Translations under genes and position numbers: made by a program
Shown here: piece by piece, positions 23,562 to 35,399 of the stretch
How the letters are laid out: every line of letters begins with the position of its first letter
Position numbering within the stretch: position 1 is the stretch's first letter
Assembly (NCBI RefSeq): GCF_040183065.1
Contig: NC_091120.1
Span: forward strand, 71,698,708-71,762,707
Direction of reading: 5' to 3'
Source: Periplaneta americana
Taxonomy: Eukaryota > Arthropoda > Insecta > Blattodea > Blattidae
DNA length: 64,000 bases
Notes under the pieces: generated by a model
Seen by the model: the letters and a program-made list of their open reading frames with translations, nothing else
The model's database searches: none
Told to the model about the DNA's origin: nothing

Positions 23562-23876
23562 TAACCGTGAAGAATTTACATAATAAAATATACAATTAAT
23601 TAAATATCTGCATGATTCTTTTACTGGAAGTTTTAAAGACCTACATCAACAATGTAGTCTAGGATCTTTTACCTATTCCTTCAAGAAGTTTTTTTTCTTA
23701 ATCGTTACCTTCAATATTAAATTTTCTAAAAAAATTATTAAGTAATATACATTTCGTGAAGGAACAGATAGAAGATCCTACACTATGTTGCTAGAATATT
23801 TATGTATTAGAATCATGCAGATATTGAATTAATTGTAGATTTTATTATGTAAATTCTTTACGGTTGTAAAAAATAT
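23562..23876. mobile_element. Foldback MITE B (~140-bp arms)
   Basis: Left arm from TAACCGTGAAGAATTTACAT; right arm ends ATGTAAATTCTTTACGGTTG. Arms share ATATCTGCATGATTCT. It lies 8 bases from MITE A. Confidence 0.8.
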
Positions 23877-24287
23877 GCAAATTTGATATTATTTTTACTG
23901 GTAATTATTAGCGATTTTAATATTCTGAATAGTGATTTATACAGTGTAATGTAATGTATGTATATTAAGCATTAAAAGTTTTGTTCATTTATCACTTATA
24001 ATAGCTAACATAATATAAAAAAAGGAATTTCACTAAATTTTTGCAGACCAATGGTGTACCTGCCCCCTTAAAGCAGAGAAAATAATGTTTAAAATTTTGA
24101 TAACTGAGTTATTTAAATAGTGTAAACATTTTAAAATGGCTATCAAAACAGCTGATGGTAGTGACTGAAAACTTATGCACATATTAGCATAAGTGGACAT
24201 CAGCGATTAATACGTATTAAAGCAGAAAGATAAAATAGAATCTTTTACAAAACTGAAGAAATTTCATCTCTTTCTATACTTAAAATT

Positions 24288-24370
24288 CATCGTCCTCGGT
24301 CGGAGTGAATCCGTAATCTAGGATCTAACGGTTTACAGTGTATGGTAACCGCTAGACCACCGAGGCCGGG
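24288..24370 (-). repeat. tRNA-like SINE head, degraded
   Basis: Minus: GGCCTCGGTGGTCTAGCGGT is a good A-box region. The B box is poor (ACGGATTCACTCC). Confidence 0.5.
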
Positions 24371-25049
24371 TTCTGCAGATAATGTTCATTAGGTTAATAA
24401 AAAGCGAGACGGAGGCAGCATTCTGAAAGCGATAATATTGTCAAGGCTTCCTCTAACGTCACGTTCCTCCATAATGATTAAGATTACAGTCCGTCAGTTT
24501 AAACAATTCTGACAGATATTGATGAAACGTAACACTTTTAATGTTCTGTTAAATTATTAACCTGTTTCACTTAACATACGTTAGCAAAGTACTCAACAAA
24601 TCTTGATAATGTGATCATTAAACTTCTTATTGCCATATTTAAATAAAGACTTTTTCCTCGCTAATTTCAACAGTGTTCAAGGTTACTTTCTCATGAAAAG
24701 CTCACCGTACTAATTCTTTTTTTAATTGCTATTTTAGGCAAATGGTATCAAAATATAATAATTACCCGTTGCTAAAAACAATAAAGTTTGTGTTAATCTA
24801 TTTGAAATTCTCAGGTAAAATTGTGAACGACTATTAACTCAACAACGAATTTTTAAGACTTTATTTTGACGCTGAAAAAAAATAAATAAATTTCTAAATC
24901 TTCATAACATTCGTGTTTTCAGCATCCTTAACAGTGAAAAATTGTTTCATATCATGCCGTCTCTCTGTGTACAGAGATATTTCCTAAAGTATTGGGCGTA
25001 TTTTGCTCACCAGAATTCAATTCATCCCGGAATAATACACGATAAAAAA

Positions 25050-25310
25050 ATTGAAGAGTGTGATCCCAAAACGTGTTAAGTCCATTTTTATGAAAGGACT
25101 AAACTAATTTTTGTATACATCAGTCTACGGGCTGAACTACTTTTGAAGTAACATTTACAATAACACAACCTTTTAGACAAAGATTGGTGTTGTTTTGGAA
25201 GAACACATGCTTAAAATATAAGGACAGAGGGCGAAACATAAACATACATATCTATAAATTATAAAAATAGCCAAATGGACTTAACACGTTATGGCATCAC
25301 ACTATTCAAT
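25050..25310. mobile_element. MITE, ~40-bp TIR
   Basis: ATTGAAGAGTGTGATCCCAA and, on minus from 25310, ATTGAATAGTGTGATGCCAT, both followed by AACGTGTTAAGTCCATTT. TSD not clear. Confidence 0.8.
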
Positions 25311-25470
25311 TATGTCACGAACGTATACTACTCTCTCAGCATACATTATAGAGCGTTCAGAGTTTATAAAATACCATTGAGTATATACTGTACGCATCTT
25401 CTTAGTGGACATACTCCCTCTTTGTAATAAAGCACTATAACTTAAATAAGTTATTCACGAACTTTCTAAC

Positions 25471-25547
25471 GTATGTATGTATGTATGTATGTATGTATGT
25501 ATGTATGTATGTATGTATGTATGTATGTATGTATGTATGTATGTATG

Positions 25548-25577
<30 letters not shown>
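25471..25577 (+). repeat. (GTAT)n microsatellite
   Basis: 107 bases, about 27 units. It abuts the 5'-truncated SINE at 25578. Confidence 0.98.
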
Positions 25578-25578
<1 letters not shown>

Positions 25579-25797
25579 CCAGGTGACCCGGGTTCGAATC
25601 CCGGTCGGGGCAAGTTACCTGGTTGAGGTTTTTTCCTGGGTTTTCCCTCAACCCAATACGAGCAAATGCTGGGTAACTTTCGGTGCTGGACCCCGGACTC
25701 ATTTCACCGGCATTATCACCTTCATATCATTCAGACGCTAAATAACCTAGATGTTGATACAGCGTCGTAAAATAACCCAATAAAATTTAAAAAAATG
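25578..25797 (+). mobile_element. SINE (GGACTCATTTCACCGG family), 5' truncated
   Basis: Starts in the tRNA-like part: AACCAGGTGACCCGGGTTCG (B box). Body GGTAACTTTCGGTGCTGGAC, then GGACTCATTTCACCGGCATT, 3' end CAGCGTCGTAAAATAACCCA and A-rich tail. The A box is gone; the microsatellite stands where the 5' head should be. Fuller copy at 38061. Confidence 0.9.
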
Positions 25798-26067
25798 TAT
25801 TTATGTATGTATTTATTCACACTGCAAATGGGTTACCCGGTGGCAGTGGTAACTAATTACACTCAATAATGACAATTAATAATAAACACAAATAAAAAAC
25901 AATAATTAATAATAATAATAATAATAACAAGGAGCATTCTAAATTAAATGAAGCATGGTCACTTAAAATAACATTTAAAGTAAATCTAATTTGTATCTTA
26001 ACCCTAAGTTCGAACTAAGACCCATGAGCGTAACAGGTTCATATCTGCACAAGTACTTTCGGCACTA

Positions 26068-26703
26068 TGAGGAGCATAGTATCAAAGCTGGACAATAATT
26101 CCATTTTTTGCGATTTCGAGATATTGTTTCTCATAGAATTTTGTGTGCTGAATGCGATTCTGGAACTGTTTAGGTTCAAAAACGGACAGAAAAGAACGAA
26201 AATAGCAGCTTTAGAATCAAAATGTAGACAACTCTACTGTGGCTTGGTTTCAAATTAGGACAATTACTTCAGCAGCCAATGAGAAGCCCACATTCGTACC
26301 ACCTTTTCCCATCACGCATCCCGAATCCAATATGGCTGATTATTTATATAATCGGTTTGTGGATGAATAAGTACTATTTTACGTAAATTTGCTTTCAAAA
26401 CGAGTTAGAAGAGACTTAGATTCGAGAATAGACAATTTCACTTTAATATGGTTTCGTTTGGTTTTAAAAACAGACAACTCCACTTTAAATATGGCTTCAT
26501 TTGGTTTTAAAAACAGACAACTCCATGAATTAGTGTCAGAGATGGACAATTCCACTTTTTAAACTTAAATTTCGACCTGAATATTAATTTTAATAACAAT
26601 TTGAGACTGGAAAATATTTCTATGACCCATGACAATGTTTAAAAAAAATGTACGTATAACGGTAACATTGGTTTCCAAGGGTATAGTTTTTCGTCTCTCT
26701 TGT

Positions 26704-26748
<45 letters not shown>

Positions 26749-26787
26749 CAAAAGAGGAGTTGTCCAACTTTGGTAACAAGCTCCTCA
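26068..26787. mobile_element. TA-flanked non-autonomous transposon with internal repeats
   Basis: Ends TGAGGAGC / GCTCCTCA with TA on both sides (26066-26067, 26788-26789). Inward both ends carry CAAAG[C/T]TGGACAA-like sequence. The motif GACAACTCCACTTTA recurs near 26430, 26477 and 26518, and a 43-base A-run sits at 26705-26747. Confidence 0.75.
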
Positions 26788-27529
26788 TATATAAAATAAC
26801 AGAAGTAAATATATTCTATTTATTCGGTTATTGGAAATACAAATAAACTAATGTATGTCTACTAATAACAATATAAAGTGTTTATCTTTTGAAGCAATTC
26901 TTAGTAACAGTATATATTTAGATTTATTTCTGTTATTTTATGTACGTCAGAAAACAGGTAAATAATTTAAGTATTTAAGTTATATTATAAAAATGAGAGA
27001 TGTCTGTTAAAAATACGCTTATATGCCCAATGGTATTTTATAAATTGCGAACGCCGTATGGCGTATACACCATTTGTGCATTTGGAAGGAGGGACGAAGT
27101 CAAGAACTAACAAACGAACGAACGAATGGGCAAATCAACAAACGAACGAGCGAACGAATTAATGAATTAACTAATTAATTAAAATGGGGAATTATATAAC
27201 ATATTATGGAAAAAGGAACAATTTACTTCACGTAAACACACTATTCTTTAAGTTCATATATGTAATAAATGTTTTCCATCTTTACATAACATAGCTATAC
27301 GTTATCTTTACTCTGAAAATTTCTAACGTTATTTTCATATCTAAGAAAATTTGCATTCAGAAGTCCCATAAACGTTACACTGCATTGACATTTTGCTTTA
27401 GTTTGCTTGAGCGTAACATATGGCTATATCAAAAGGAATCCTGCCTACTACAATCTGCAGTAAATTGAAGTGTTCTTCACTAAGGATAGTGATTATACCT
27501 GGCTAGTCTTTAAGCATATTAAAAAAAAA

Positions 27530-27531
<2 letters not shown>

Positions 27532-27593
<62 letters not shown>
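27532..27593. repeat. (TA)n microsatellite
   Basis: 31 TA units, preceded by an A-run. Confidence 0.98.
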
Positions 27594-27594
<1 letters not shown>

Positions 27595-28072
27595 CATTAG
27601 GTACATTAAATAAATTTCTCCGAAACATAGGTTCCTAGGGAAAAACTGAACAGCTACTAACATTTTATTTTATGCAAGAAACAAAATTTAAAAAATTATC
27701 TGAGCCGATCTCTAGTTCATCATTTTGTATTTTTGGTTTGAAATAAAGGCCTATTATTATTATTTTATTAAAATTATTATATTTCGTGAATGTTGTCACA
27801 TGATAAATTGAGTAATCTAATGATTGAAACCCGTCCAATAGTTAGCAAAACATCACTGTATACAGAACGTAAAAAGCACATTTTCGTTGTTAGTGGTACT
27901 AAAACGAGTATTGCCGTCAAAATCTCTAAATCGATTTGTCTACAGCACCACAAAACCTGTGTTCATATTCTTAGGCCATAATCAGTTGGAACATAAAACG
28001 ATGAACGTAGTGATGGGTAGGTGCAAGGTTCGCTGTACGAAGGACATTTGTAGTCGCAATACTAAAATTATA

Positions 28073-28210
28073 AGGTCGTCTCATAAGTAATGTTGGTTTT
28101 TCTTAGTTTGGTGTTTTTTTAAATTTAACTGATGTTATTTAATTGGCCAATGCAATTTTCAGGACTCAACAGTCATTATTACGTACTGTGAGCATGTGAC
28201 AGTCGTCAAT
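28073..28210 (+). mobile_element. mariner-type 5' end fragment
   Basis: TA followed by AGGTCGTCTCATAAGTAATG and TTGGTTTTTCTTAG, the form of a mariner TIR as I recall it. No transposase ORF or second end seen nearby. Confidence 0.5.
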
Positions 28211-28454
28211 TGTTGACACAAATAATATAAAATAGAGGTGATAAAATTTGATACTTAAGTCTTTCTAAAGCACTACTGGAAACAAGATTATAAAGCTCGA
28301 AAAAGAAATATGGTAAATTCGAGAGTGAAGGTGTCGTCAGTAAATGCGTAGCACAATCGGACGGAGTTGCGCAATAGGAGACCATCCGACAAAAAAATGT
28401 TTTCGAAAAATTCATCATTGTTTATTTATTAAATATTTTATGCAATAAGTGTTG

Positions 28455-28880
28455 TAACATTGGACTCTCACTTTGAGAGAGGAACATAGGTTAAGGGTGT
28501 TTGAGAATAAGGTGCATAGGAAAATGTTTGGGGTTAAGAGGGATGAAGTTACAGGAGAACACAGAACTGCACGCATTGTATTCTTCACCTGACACAATTA
28601 GGAACATTAAATCCAGACGTTTGAGATGGGCAGGACATGTACACGTAGTGAATCCAGAAATGCATATAGTGTGTTAGTTGGGAGGCCGGGGGGAAAAAGA
28701 CCTTTGGGGAGGCCGAGACGTAAATGGAAAGATAATATTAAAATGGATTTGAGGGAGGTAGGATATGATGGTAGGGACTGGATTAATCTTGCTCAGGATA
28801 GGAACCGATAGCGGGCTTATGTGAGGGCGACAATGAACCGCCGGGTTCCTTAAAAGCCAGTAAGTAAGTAAGTAAGTATT
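28455..28880 (+). pseudogene. LINE 3' end, copy 4 (best preserved)
   Basis: An open frame (28626-28811) includes LVGRPGGKRPLGRPRRKW, NIKMDLREVGYDGRDWINLA and QDR. The strand then reads to GGGTTCCTTAAAAGCCAG and (TAAG)n at 28859-28877. This is the basic C-terminal tail of a LINE polyprotein; the reverse transcriptase and endonuclease are missing. A short deletion near 28560 removes part seen in copy 3. Confidence 0.85.
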
Positions 28881-29399
28881 TTAACATTCATGCTGTTACA
28901 AAAAATAGCACAAACAATAATAATAAAAAGACTAACCGATTTTAATAACAGACCAGCAGTTGAGTTAATATTGCAAAACAAAATATATAAATACATTTTA
29001 TTCAATTTTCCTTATAAATGGCAGCAGAGTGCGGATATCGTATTCTTGATTTTTTCTGACTTAATTAATCCAGCTGATAACAGATTTGTACAAATATCTC
29101 AATGTTTTTCAAAATGTCGTTTGGTCTATTGTTGCGTATCTCCATCCAATTATGGCTCCAACGTTTCAATAATGGAGAAGGAGATATTATAGATTTACAA
29201 CGTCGCGTCGTGGAAGACTTAAGATATTTAGAATACATGCAGAGATTTGGAAAAAAAAATCTACGAAAAATACAGCAAGTTCTCAGAAAAACTTGGTTCT
29301 TAAAATGATACAATATATCGACACATTAAATGATACGGAAGTTGTAGATCTGTATCATGTGATGTTATTGGGGAATAATATTCCTACTTACAGTTGAAA

Positions 29400-29960
29400 G
29401 CAAGAGTGTTTTGCGAGCTCCATTCAGAGTTAATGCTTACAAAGAAACATTTAAAGACCTCCCATTACCCCCAGAGCCAATACTTACCCACTGGGGTACG
29501 TGAATCAATCAATCAATCAGTTAAAGAATTCGTTGATGCGCTAAATGCAACTTAAGCTTTGTCAATTCAACGTTCACAGAATATTTTAATAGTGAATATT
29601 TGCAAATGAACTTGACGTAATCAAGGCACATTTCAAAGTTATAGCTGTAATAAAAATGCACCTTTAAAGTATGCAGAAAAATTAAGTGGTAAATTGTGCA
29701 CTGTCTTAGGGAGAAATTCTGAAATTAAAGTTTTGTGGTCTGTGGATAAATATCTTCAAGGTGAAAACGTGCTTCCAGAAGAAATTTTTCCACAACAAGT
29801 AAGCGCTTTCAAATTTTGCTCAATAACATCTGTAGACGTGGAAAGATCCTTCTCAGCACACAAACTTGTGTTAAGTGATAAACGTCATAAACTTACTACT
29901 GAGTATTTGAAGAAATAATCGTTATGTATTGCAAACCAAATTACAACGGCCAGTATGATG
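29400..29960 (+). pseudogene. hAT transposase C-terminal part
   Basis: Blocks: DLPLPPEPILTHWGT then a stop (about 29455-29505), and an open frame 29694-29918 with VLGRNSEIKVLWSV, LPEEIFPQQVSAFKFCSI, TSVDVERSFSAHKLVLSDKR. The last block is the hAT C-terminal dimerisation motif. The order matches CGBP1-like hAT proteins, the same group as the zinc finger at 9365-9480 but in a different place. Stops lie between the blocks. Confidence 0.8.
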
Positions 29961-30144
29961 TCTAAGGATGAATGTACATTGTAAGTACCAAAATCCATAA
30001 GCCTAAAATAAAAATTTTCAGTGCATATTATCGAAATGATAGAGCATATTTTAAAGATTTTGGCAGCATAATGCATGCATATTTTAAATATATTTTTAGT
30101 GCATTTAAATCCGATGATACTATGGCATTGTTGGCAGAAGAGGA

Positions 30145-30290
30145 GATGATTATTAGAGGAGAAAAATCCGCTCCGGCGTCGGGGATCGAACCAGCGTCCT
30201 TGGTTCTACGTATCAAGTGCTCTAACCACTGAGCTACGGCGAAGTTTAATCCACAGCACCGGATCGAATCCCTCTCCTCTAGTATCTTTC
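30145..30290 (-). mobile_element. Main-family SINE, head only, minus
   Basis: Minus: GGATTCGATCCGGTGCTGTG leader, CGTAGCTCAGTGGTTAGAGC, TTGGTTCTACGTATCAAG-type anticodon arm on plus, and GTTCGATCCCCGACGCCGG. The tail beyond the TCTCCTCTA junction is absent. Confidence 0.8.
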
Positions 30291-30440
30291 CCTTTCTGGC
30301 CAGACTCGAAATTCGACATATAGGCCTATGTTGACATATATTAAGTCAACTGCCATTATGCAAGAAGCGCACTCAACTGAGTGACTTGGTGGTCGGGATT
30401 CCACAGTAACATACTAATATGCACTGTTGGGCGAAGAATC

Positions 30441-30668
30441 TAAGTAAAGATTAATTTTTGGTCCTACAGAATACATCTGCTATGGTAACAATTATTTATT
30501 AGAGGGGAGGGATTCGATCCGGTGCTGTAGCTCAGTGGTTAGAGCACTTGGTACGTAGAACCAAGGACCCGGGTTCGATCTCCCGGCGCCGGAGCGAATT
30601 TTTCTCATTTAATAATCATTGTTACCATAACATATATTCTGTAGGACCAAAAATTGATCTTTACTTAG
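30441..30668. mobile_element. Inverted SINE pair (minus tail + full plus copy)
   Basis: 30441-30501 is the SINE tail on minus (TTTTTGGTCCTACAG, GCTATGGTAAC). 30505-30668 is a plus copy from GGTGCTGTAGCTCAGTGGTT to TTACTTAG. The two tails can pair. In the plus copy the leader TCCGGTG lies next to the head and can pair with CGCCGGA at the 3' side. Confidence 0.8.
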
Positions 30669-30689
30669 AAGAGGAGATGATACTATGGG

Positions 30690-30890
30690 ACATGCTACTG
30701 GAGCTAAATGACTACTGTGAGAAGTAAGAGATGAAGATAAATGTAAACAAGGCGAAGACTATGCTCATCGGAAGAAAAATAAAGAAGATAAACGTGCGAA
30801 TTCGAAATGAGGCAATGGAACAAGTGGAAAGCTTCAGGATCGTATGTGGAGACTAAGAAGAAGGCGGATAATAGCAAAAATTGGAAAAGG
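30690..30890 (+). pseudogene. LINE reverse transcriptase fragment, different from 6476
   Basis: Plus frame: MLLELNDYCEK, stop, EMKINVNKAKTMLIGRKIK, then EAMEQVESFRIV. This is the post-YADD segment (KIN..KTK.M.IGR ... QV.SF.YLG) of an RTE/Jockey-like enzyme. Decays beyond 30860. Confidence 0.7.
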
Positions 30891-30969
30891 CTGGATTTGG
30901 AGTGAAAGATCTGCCATTAGGCAGAAAATTATTAATAAATTAATTGTAATAATAACAACAATTTGGCAT

Positions 30970-32260
30970 TAAAACATTAAATAACTGTTCACGAGTTTAA
31001 GACGATATTGGACAATTTTTTATGTTCATTGCCAGTCTATGCAATACTTAAATTTTACATTTGCGTGATTACAGATTACATCACTAATCTCAAATATTAC
31101 TTAAAATAAGGATAATAAGTCACAATTTGATTGTACCTATGCTTGGAATTATTGATCAGGCTGCGTGATTAAGATACCAGCAATAATACACATTCATAGC
31201 TGTGTTAACTACTCTACGCGCTTGCTTCAGGTTTGTTATTGGTAGTACTAATTATCAGATGGAGTACAAAGTAGATCTACTTTGACCCAAGTAAGCTTTT
31301 TATATGTTCGTGATGGAATGAGTTGAGTGCCAATTGTGATGCTCGACTAAGCCTGCTCCACCATGCAATGTACCACGTATTCCTCTCCAGGCAACAAGCC
31401 CAAATGCCATACTATAGTCTGTGCATTTCGAACTGGCTGCTCAAGGTCAAGCAATGCACTGAATTTGCTACATGTGCTTATCCTAATTCTGGACCATTCT
31501 CCTCAATTAAATTCAGCTGGAATAGCAGGAATTACCAGTGCTTCAGTTCACAGTTTTTAGTTCAGTGACTCGTGCGTGGTGTGTACTTTGTACATAAATG
31601 TACGTGACCTTGTTCCGCCAATTCGAAATGTACAGATTATTGCTTTGGTGACGGTCTGCCATATTTCATGGATCCACCTGAGTCGTCAAGTCCCAGTCTG
31701 GGTTGAGATTTTGGGACTCCGGTTCCTTCCTGCACATCTAGGCGTCGTCTAGAAGCCACCACCACTGCCATCTACTAATTTCTAACGAAACTGCGAGGAA
31801 TACCGCTATGACGGACAACCGATTTGGCGCCGCACAAACACAATCGGTGTCCTCTTTTTCGAAACGAAGATTGTAACGAAAGAGGAACTGAGGATATTAG
31901 AACCTTGACTTTACACGTCACGAATACAAGTTTTCTGGTCCCCGGTCGTCGTCAGCCAGCGCTCCATGTTTAAAAATAAACATGTCTGAATGACTTATAA
32001 TTTTTCCGGTATGTGACCGCTCGTTGATCCTCGCGGAAGCCACAAGTCTCTCCTCCACATTGAAAACTCTCGTATATTCGCCTCGCCACCTTGCGACTGA
32101 GAATTTCCGTGTGTTATGGTTTTCCTCAGGTCCGCCAGATGTCTCCAGACATGATCACACTTCTAAATATGTCCGCCAGACGTCATACGAGTATCACCAG
32201 AAAATTTTTCATGTACAGCTTTGTTTTGTAAGGAAACTAAACAAATCAGTATTTGTCCTA
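30970..32260. other. Unassigned stretch
   Basis: Open frames at 31323-31568 and 32024-32287 have slightly raised GC and no recognised domain. Confidence 0.3.
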
Positions 32261-32346
32261 AAATCCCACATACTGGGTGAACAGTAGAGAGCAGAACAGG
32301 TTTCACGGCTTGCTATGCTCGCGGAGGTGGGTGATAGGAAGTCCGA

Positions 32347-33008
32347 AGTAAATATAGGCTACATTACGGTTTGTCGCTTAAGTTATTTCTAACAAAGAAA
32401 CAGAAAGACACTTAGAAATAAAAGTACTCACATTATCAAGCCAGTAAATATACACTACGATTTGTCGCGTAAGTTATTTCTAACAAAGAAACAAACAATA
32501 AACACTTAGAAATGAAAGTACTCACATTATCAAGCCAGTAAATATGCACTACGGTTTGTCGCGTAAGTTATTTCTAACAAAGAAACAAACAATAAACACT
32601 TAGAAATAAAAGTACTCACATTATCAAGCCAGTAAATATACACTACGATTTGTCGCGTAAGTTATTTCTAACAAAGAAACAAACAATAAACACTTAGAAA
32701 TAAAAGTACTCACATTATCAAGCCAGTAAATATGCACTACGGTTTGTCGCGTAAGTTATTTCTAACAAAGAAACAAACAATAAACACTTAGAAATAAAAG
32801 AACTCACATTATCAAGCCAGTAAATATACACTACGATTTGTCGCGTAAGTTATTTCTAACAAAGAAACAAACAATAAACACTTAGAAATAAAAGTACTCA
32901 CATTATCAAGCCAGTAAATATGCACTACGGTTTGTCGCGTAAGTTATTTCTAACAAAGAAACAAACAATAAACACTTAGAAATAAAAGTACTCACATTAT
33001 CAAGCCAG
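32347..33008. repeat. 94-bp tandem array with 188-bp higher-order period
   Basis: Unit boundaries CCAGTAAATA fall at 32441, 32535, 32629, 32723, 32817 and 32911, with the array ending CCAGG at 33005: exactly 94 bases apart each time. From the second unit on, variants alternate: TACACTACGATTTG, TGCACTACGGTTTG, and so on, three full pairs. The first unit is more diverged. Confidence 0.95.
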
Positions 33009-33400
33009 GTGTTGTTGGAAGTGCCTTCCTTCGTTGTTCAAGCATTTCTTGCACTACAGTAAATTTATAGGGCTTCAACTTCAGTAACTTTGTATCGGTT
33101 CGAACAGAGCCACAGGAAATTTCCATTTGCTGAGAAAGACGTCGAAGTGATTTTCTAGAGACGTTTCCAGAGCGTGTCCAATGTTATCTAGAGTTTCTTC
33201 CGTGAGTATTGTACGTGGTTTATTATGTTTCTTATCAAGAAGACTTACCGTACACGTAATTTACTTACTAATCTTGAATCGTAGTTCGAACTGCAACTTG
33301 AACATCAGGAAATCTCTCTTGAACTAATCTCCTTACGGCACCCGCAGATTCTGTACGGACGTATGAATCATAAATGAATACTTTCTGGGGAACAGAATAC
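33005..33400 (-). pseudogene. Transposase N-terminus (DUF4817-like helix-turn-helix)
   Basis: From about 33390 leftwards: KVFIYDSYVRTESAGAVRRL, VQERFPDVQVAVRTTIQD, a stop, PRTILTEETLDNIGHALETS, then in another frame KSLRRLSQQMEISCGSV and KPYKFTVVQEML. I recognise this as the N-terminal DNA-binding half of mariner-like transposases annotated DUF4817. The coding sequence is cut where the tandem array starts; the DDE half is absent. Confidence 0.75.
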
Positions 33401-34043
33401 CGGTACCCGAATTAAGTCATTTCACTTAATACGCACTGTATTGCGTCGCAAAACAAACACGTTTGCATGAGTTCAACTCACAATGAAGCCACTGTTGCCA
33501 ACATATCGTCCTACAATCTCGCTAACTTTTCAACAAAAAGTAGCTAAATATCTCCAAAGTTTGTTTAAAAAATCCCCAGAAATGTCGCTAATAATTAACA
33601 ATAAATATCACTAAATAAAAATATGAAAAATATACATATGCGGAGAAAAATATAATTCCTTCGTCGTCACCCTCTTCTGCGAAGACTGGTCGTGTTGTTG
33701 ACGGCTGTGATGTTGAGGTGGAAGGTGTGAATACACTGCACTTGATCCAATCATTGACACTACACCTTTTGTCAAATTGTAAATGTATAAATTTTCACCT
33801 AAGCGTTTGACTACAATTTTTTGTGTCAAATCTAACATTTTTTAAATATATCAAAACCAGCAAAAACTACAGTCTCATTTACTTCACTCGAATTTTCGGC
33901 ACAAAATTCCAAAACTCAGTTGCCTCGAGTGGACAATCTCCGCGTTGCGGGGAAGAACCAAGATTACAGTACATTAGCTGCAGCTCGCGACTCGTCACGT
34001 GTCAATCAAAGTTGCCACAGTTTATGGGTGTTGGAGCAGTAGC

Positions 34044-34046
<3 letters not shown>

Positions 34047-34086
<40 letters not shown>
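34047..34086. repeat. (GA)n microsatellite
   Basis: 20 GA units inside the DUF4817 transposon. Confidence 0.95.
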
Positions 34087-34089
<3 letters not shown>

Positions 34090-34483
34090 AGCCCGTGAGA
34101 ATAATTGAATCAGCATCTTTTCAACCCTGATCACTGATCACAAATATATGAGATAAGGGCTTTCACGTATGAATCATCAGACAACTCAGTCATGTACCCA
34201 TGCCTCTTCTAAAACTAAGAAGTGCATGACTTCAGTTGAATGTTTTAACTTGAAAGGAAGAAAAAAATGGAAGAATATAAAAATCAGCAGAAAAGTCGCT
34301 AATCGTATTTTACAAAATTTGTCGCCGAGACTGATTCAAAATTCCCTAGATTTAGCGACTTATCGCTAACTATGGCAACACTGTGAAGCCTCTCACGGCC
34401 TTGAGTTCCCCACCTCCTCGCGCATAGCCGGCCAGCCGTGTAACCTGTTCTGCTCTATACTGTTCACCCAGTATAATAATCAC

Positions 34484-34604
34484 TAGGGACCGGATTTATA
34501 AGTTTTACACCTATTTTTTTCTTGCTTCTTAACTCATAATTTCTTAGATATTTTTCAGAATCATGGTCATAAAAGTCATACAGTACGTGAAAATTCTGTT
34601 GAAC

Positions 34605-34637
<33 letters not shown>

Positions 34638-35388
34638 ACCTTAAGAACTAAAACAAAAAAAAACTAAATCATAATTAATATAATTTTTTTATATTTACTG
34701 TGTTTTATAGAAATATATTTAGAAATTTCAATACATATAACTTGTATTCTCTTCTGCACTGGAGAAAGCCCTGTACTCCTTCAGTCTTTTGTTGTTTAGG
34801 ATAAAATGGTTAACAGGGAATTCCGTCTTTCTTTGTATAGCGGGCAGTTCTTCAGACGCTTCACCTTCTCAAGGGCAATAATTGGGACTGTGTGTTTTGA
34901 AATTTCCACTGATCGCAGTAGAAGGATATGGAGTTACTGAACTTTCTCTTGAGAGAAATGAACTGCGAAAAAGTTGTATAATTGAATTTCTTGATTTTTT
35001 TTGGGGGGGGGGGAATGTTCCCAGATAGAGGACTGTGATCTTGTGTGTGCGGGTACAAGCTGTGAACTTTTCTCAGGTCTTTGTGCAGTCTGTCTTATTC
35101 TAGAGCTTCTGGTGTTACCATTGAATTTTTATATTTTGTGTTTTGTTAAGCTATGCCACAACAAGTGAAAGCACATTTTTTTACGAGAGTGGATTGCAAA
35201 TGATTCCAACTCCATCACCGATGGAAACGTTATGTTATTTAAAACTGGCTGCAAGCGTACATTAAAAAAAAAATAGACAATTTTTGCGACCCCTTTCATA
35301 GTTTGGACAAAAAACCTAAAAAAATCCTATTTCACCTATTCCAATAACCTAAAACGAAATTCTTAAACACCTAAAAATCCGGTCCCTA
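34484..35388. mobile_element. hAT-like non-autonomous element, 8-bp TSD
   Basis: TIR TAGGGACCGGATTT and its inverse AAATCCGGTCCCTA. Flanks ATAATCAC (34476-34483) and ATAACCAC (35389-35396), one mismatch in 8. Inside are a 28-base A-run (34608-34635) and a G-run near 35005. No transposase recognised. It starts 10 bases after the previous element. Confidence 0.75.
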
Positions 35389-35399
35389 ATAACCACGCG

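Larger units (their letters stand above)
23140..24068. mobile_element. TA-flanked DNA transposon holding two MITEs
   Basis: Left end GGTACACCATTGGCTTGCAG and right end GACCAATGGTGTACCTGCC are inverted, with TA at 23138-23139 and 24069-24070. Outermost bases AGGAGGGAGG / CCTGCCCCCT also pair imperfectly. Both MITEs below lie inside. It sits at the tail of the LINE copy. Confidence 0.7.
32271..34473 (-). mobile_element. DUF4817-type transposon with tandem array
   Basis: Ends are inverted: TACTGGGTGAACAGTAGAGA at 32271 and, on minus from 34473, TACTGGGTGAACAGTATAGA, then AGCAGAACAGGTT. Each end contains TA where a TA duplication would sit; no longer TSD found. A transposase N-terminus on minus (33005-33400) and the array at 32347-33008 occupy the left third. 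The rest is AT-rich with a (GA)n run. Confidence 0.75.

Noticed and set aside
31323..31568. Host exon
   Set aside because: Two overlapping frames are equally open, with no splice signals or domain.
32347..33008. CRISPR array
   Set aside because: Regular 94-bp units but no spacers: the whole unit repeats, and the genome is eukaryotic.
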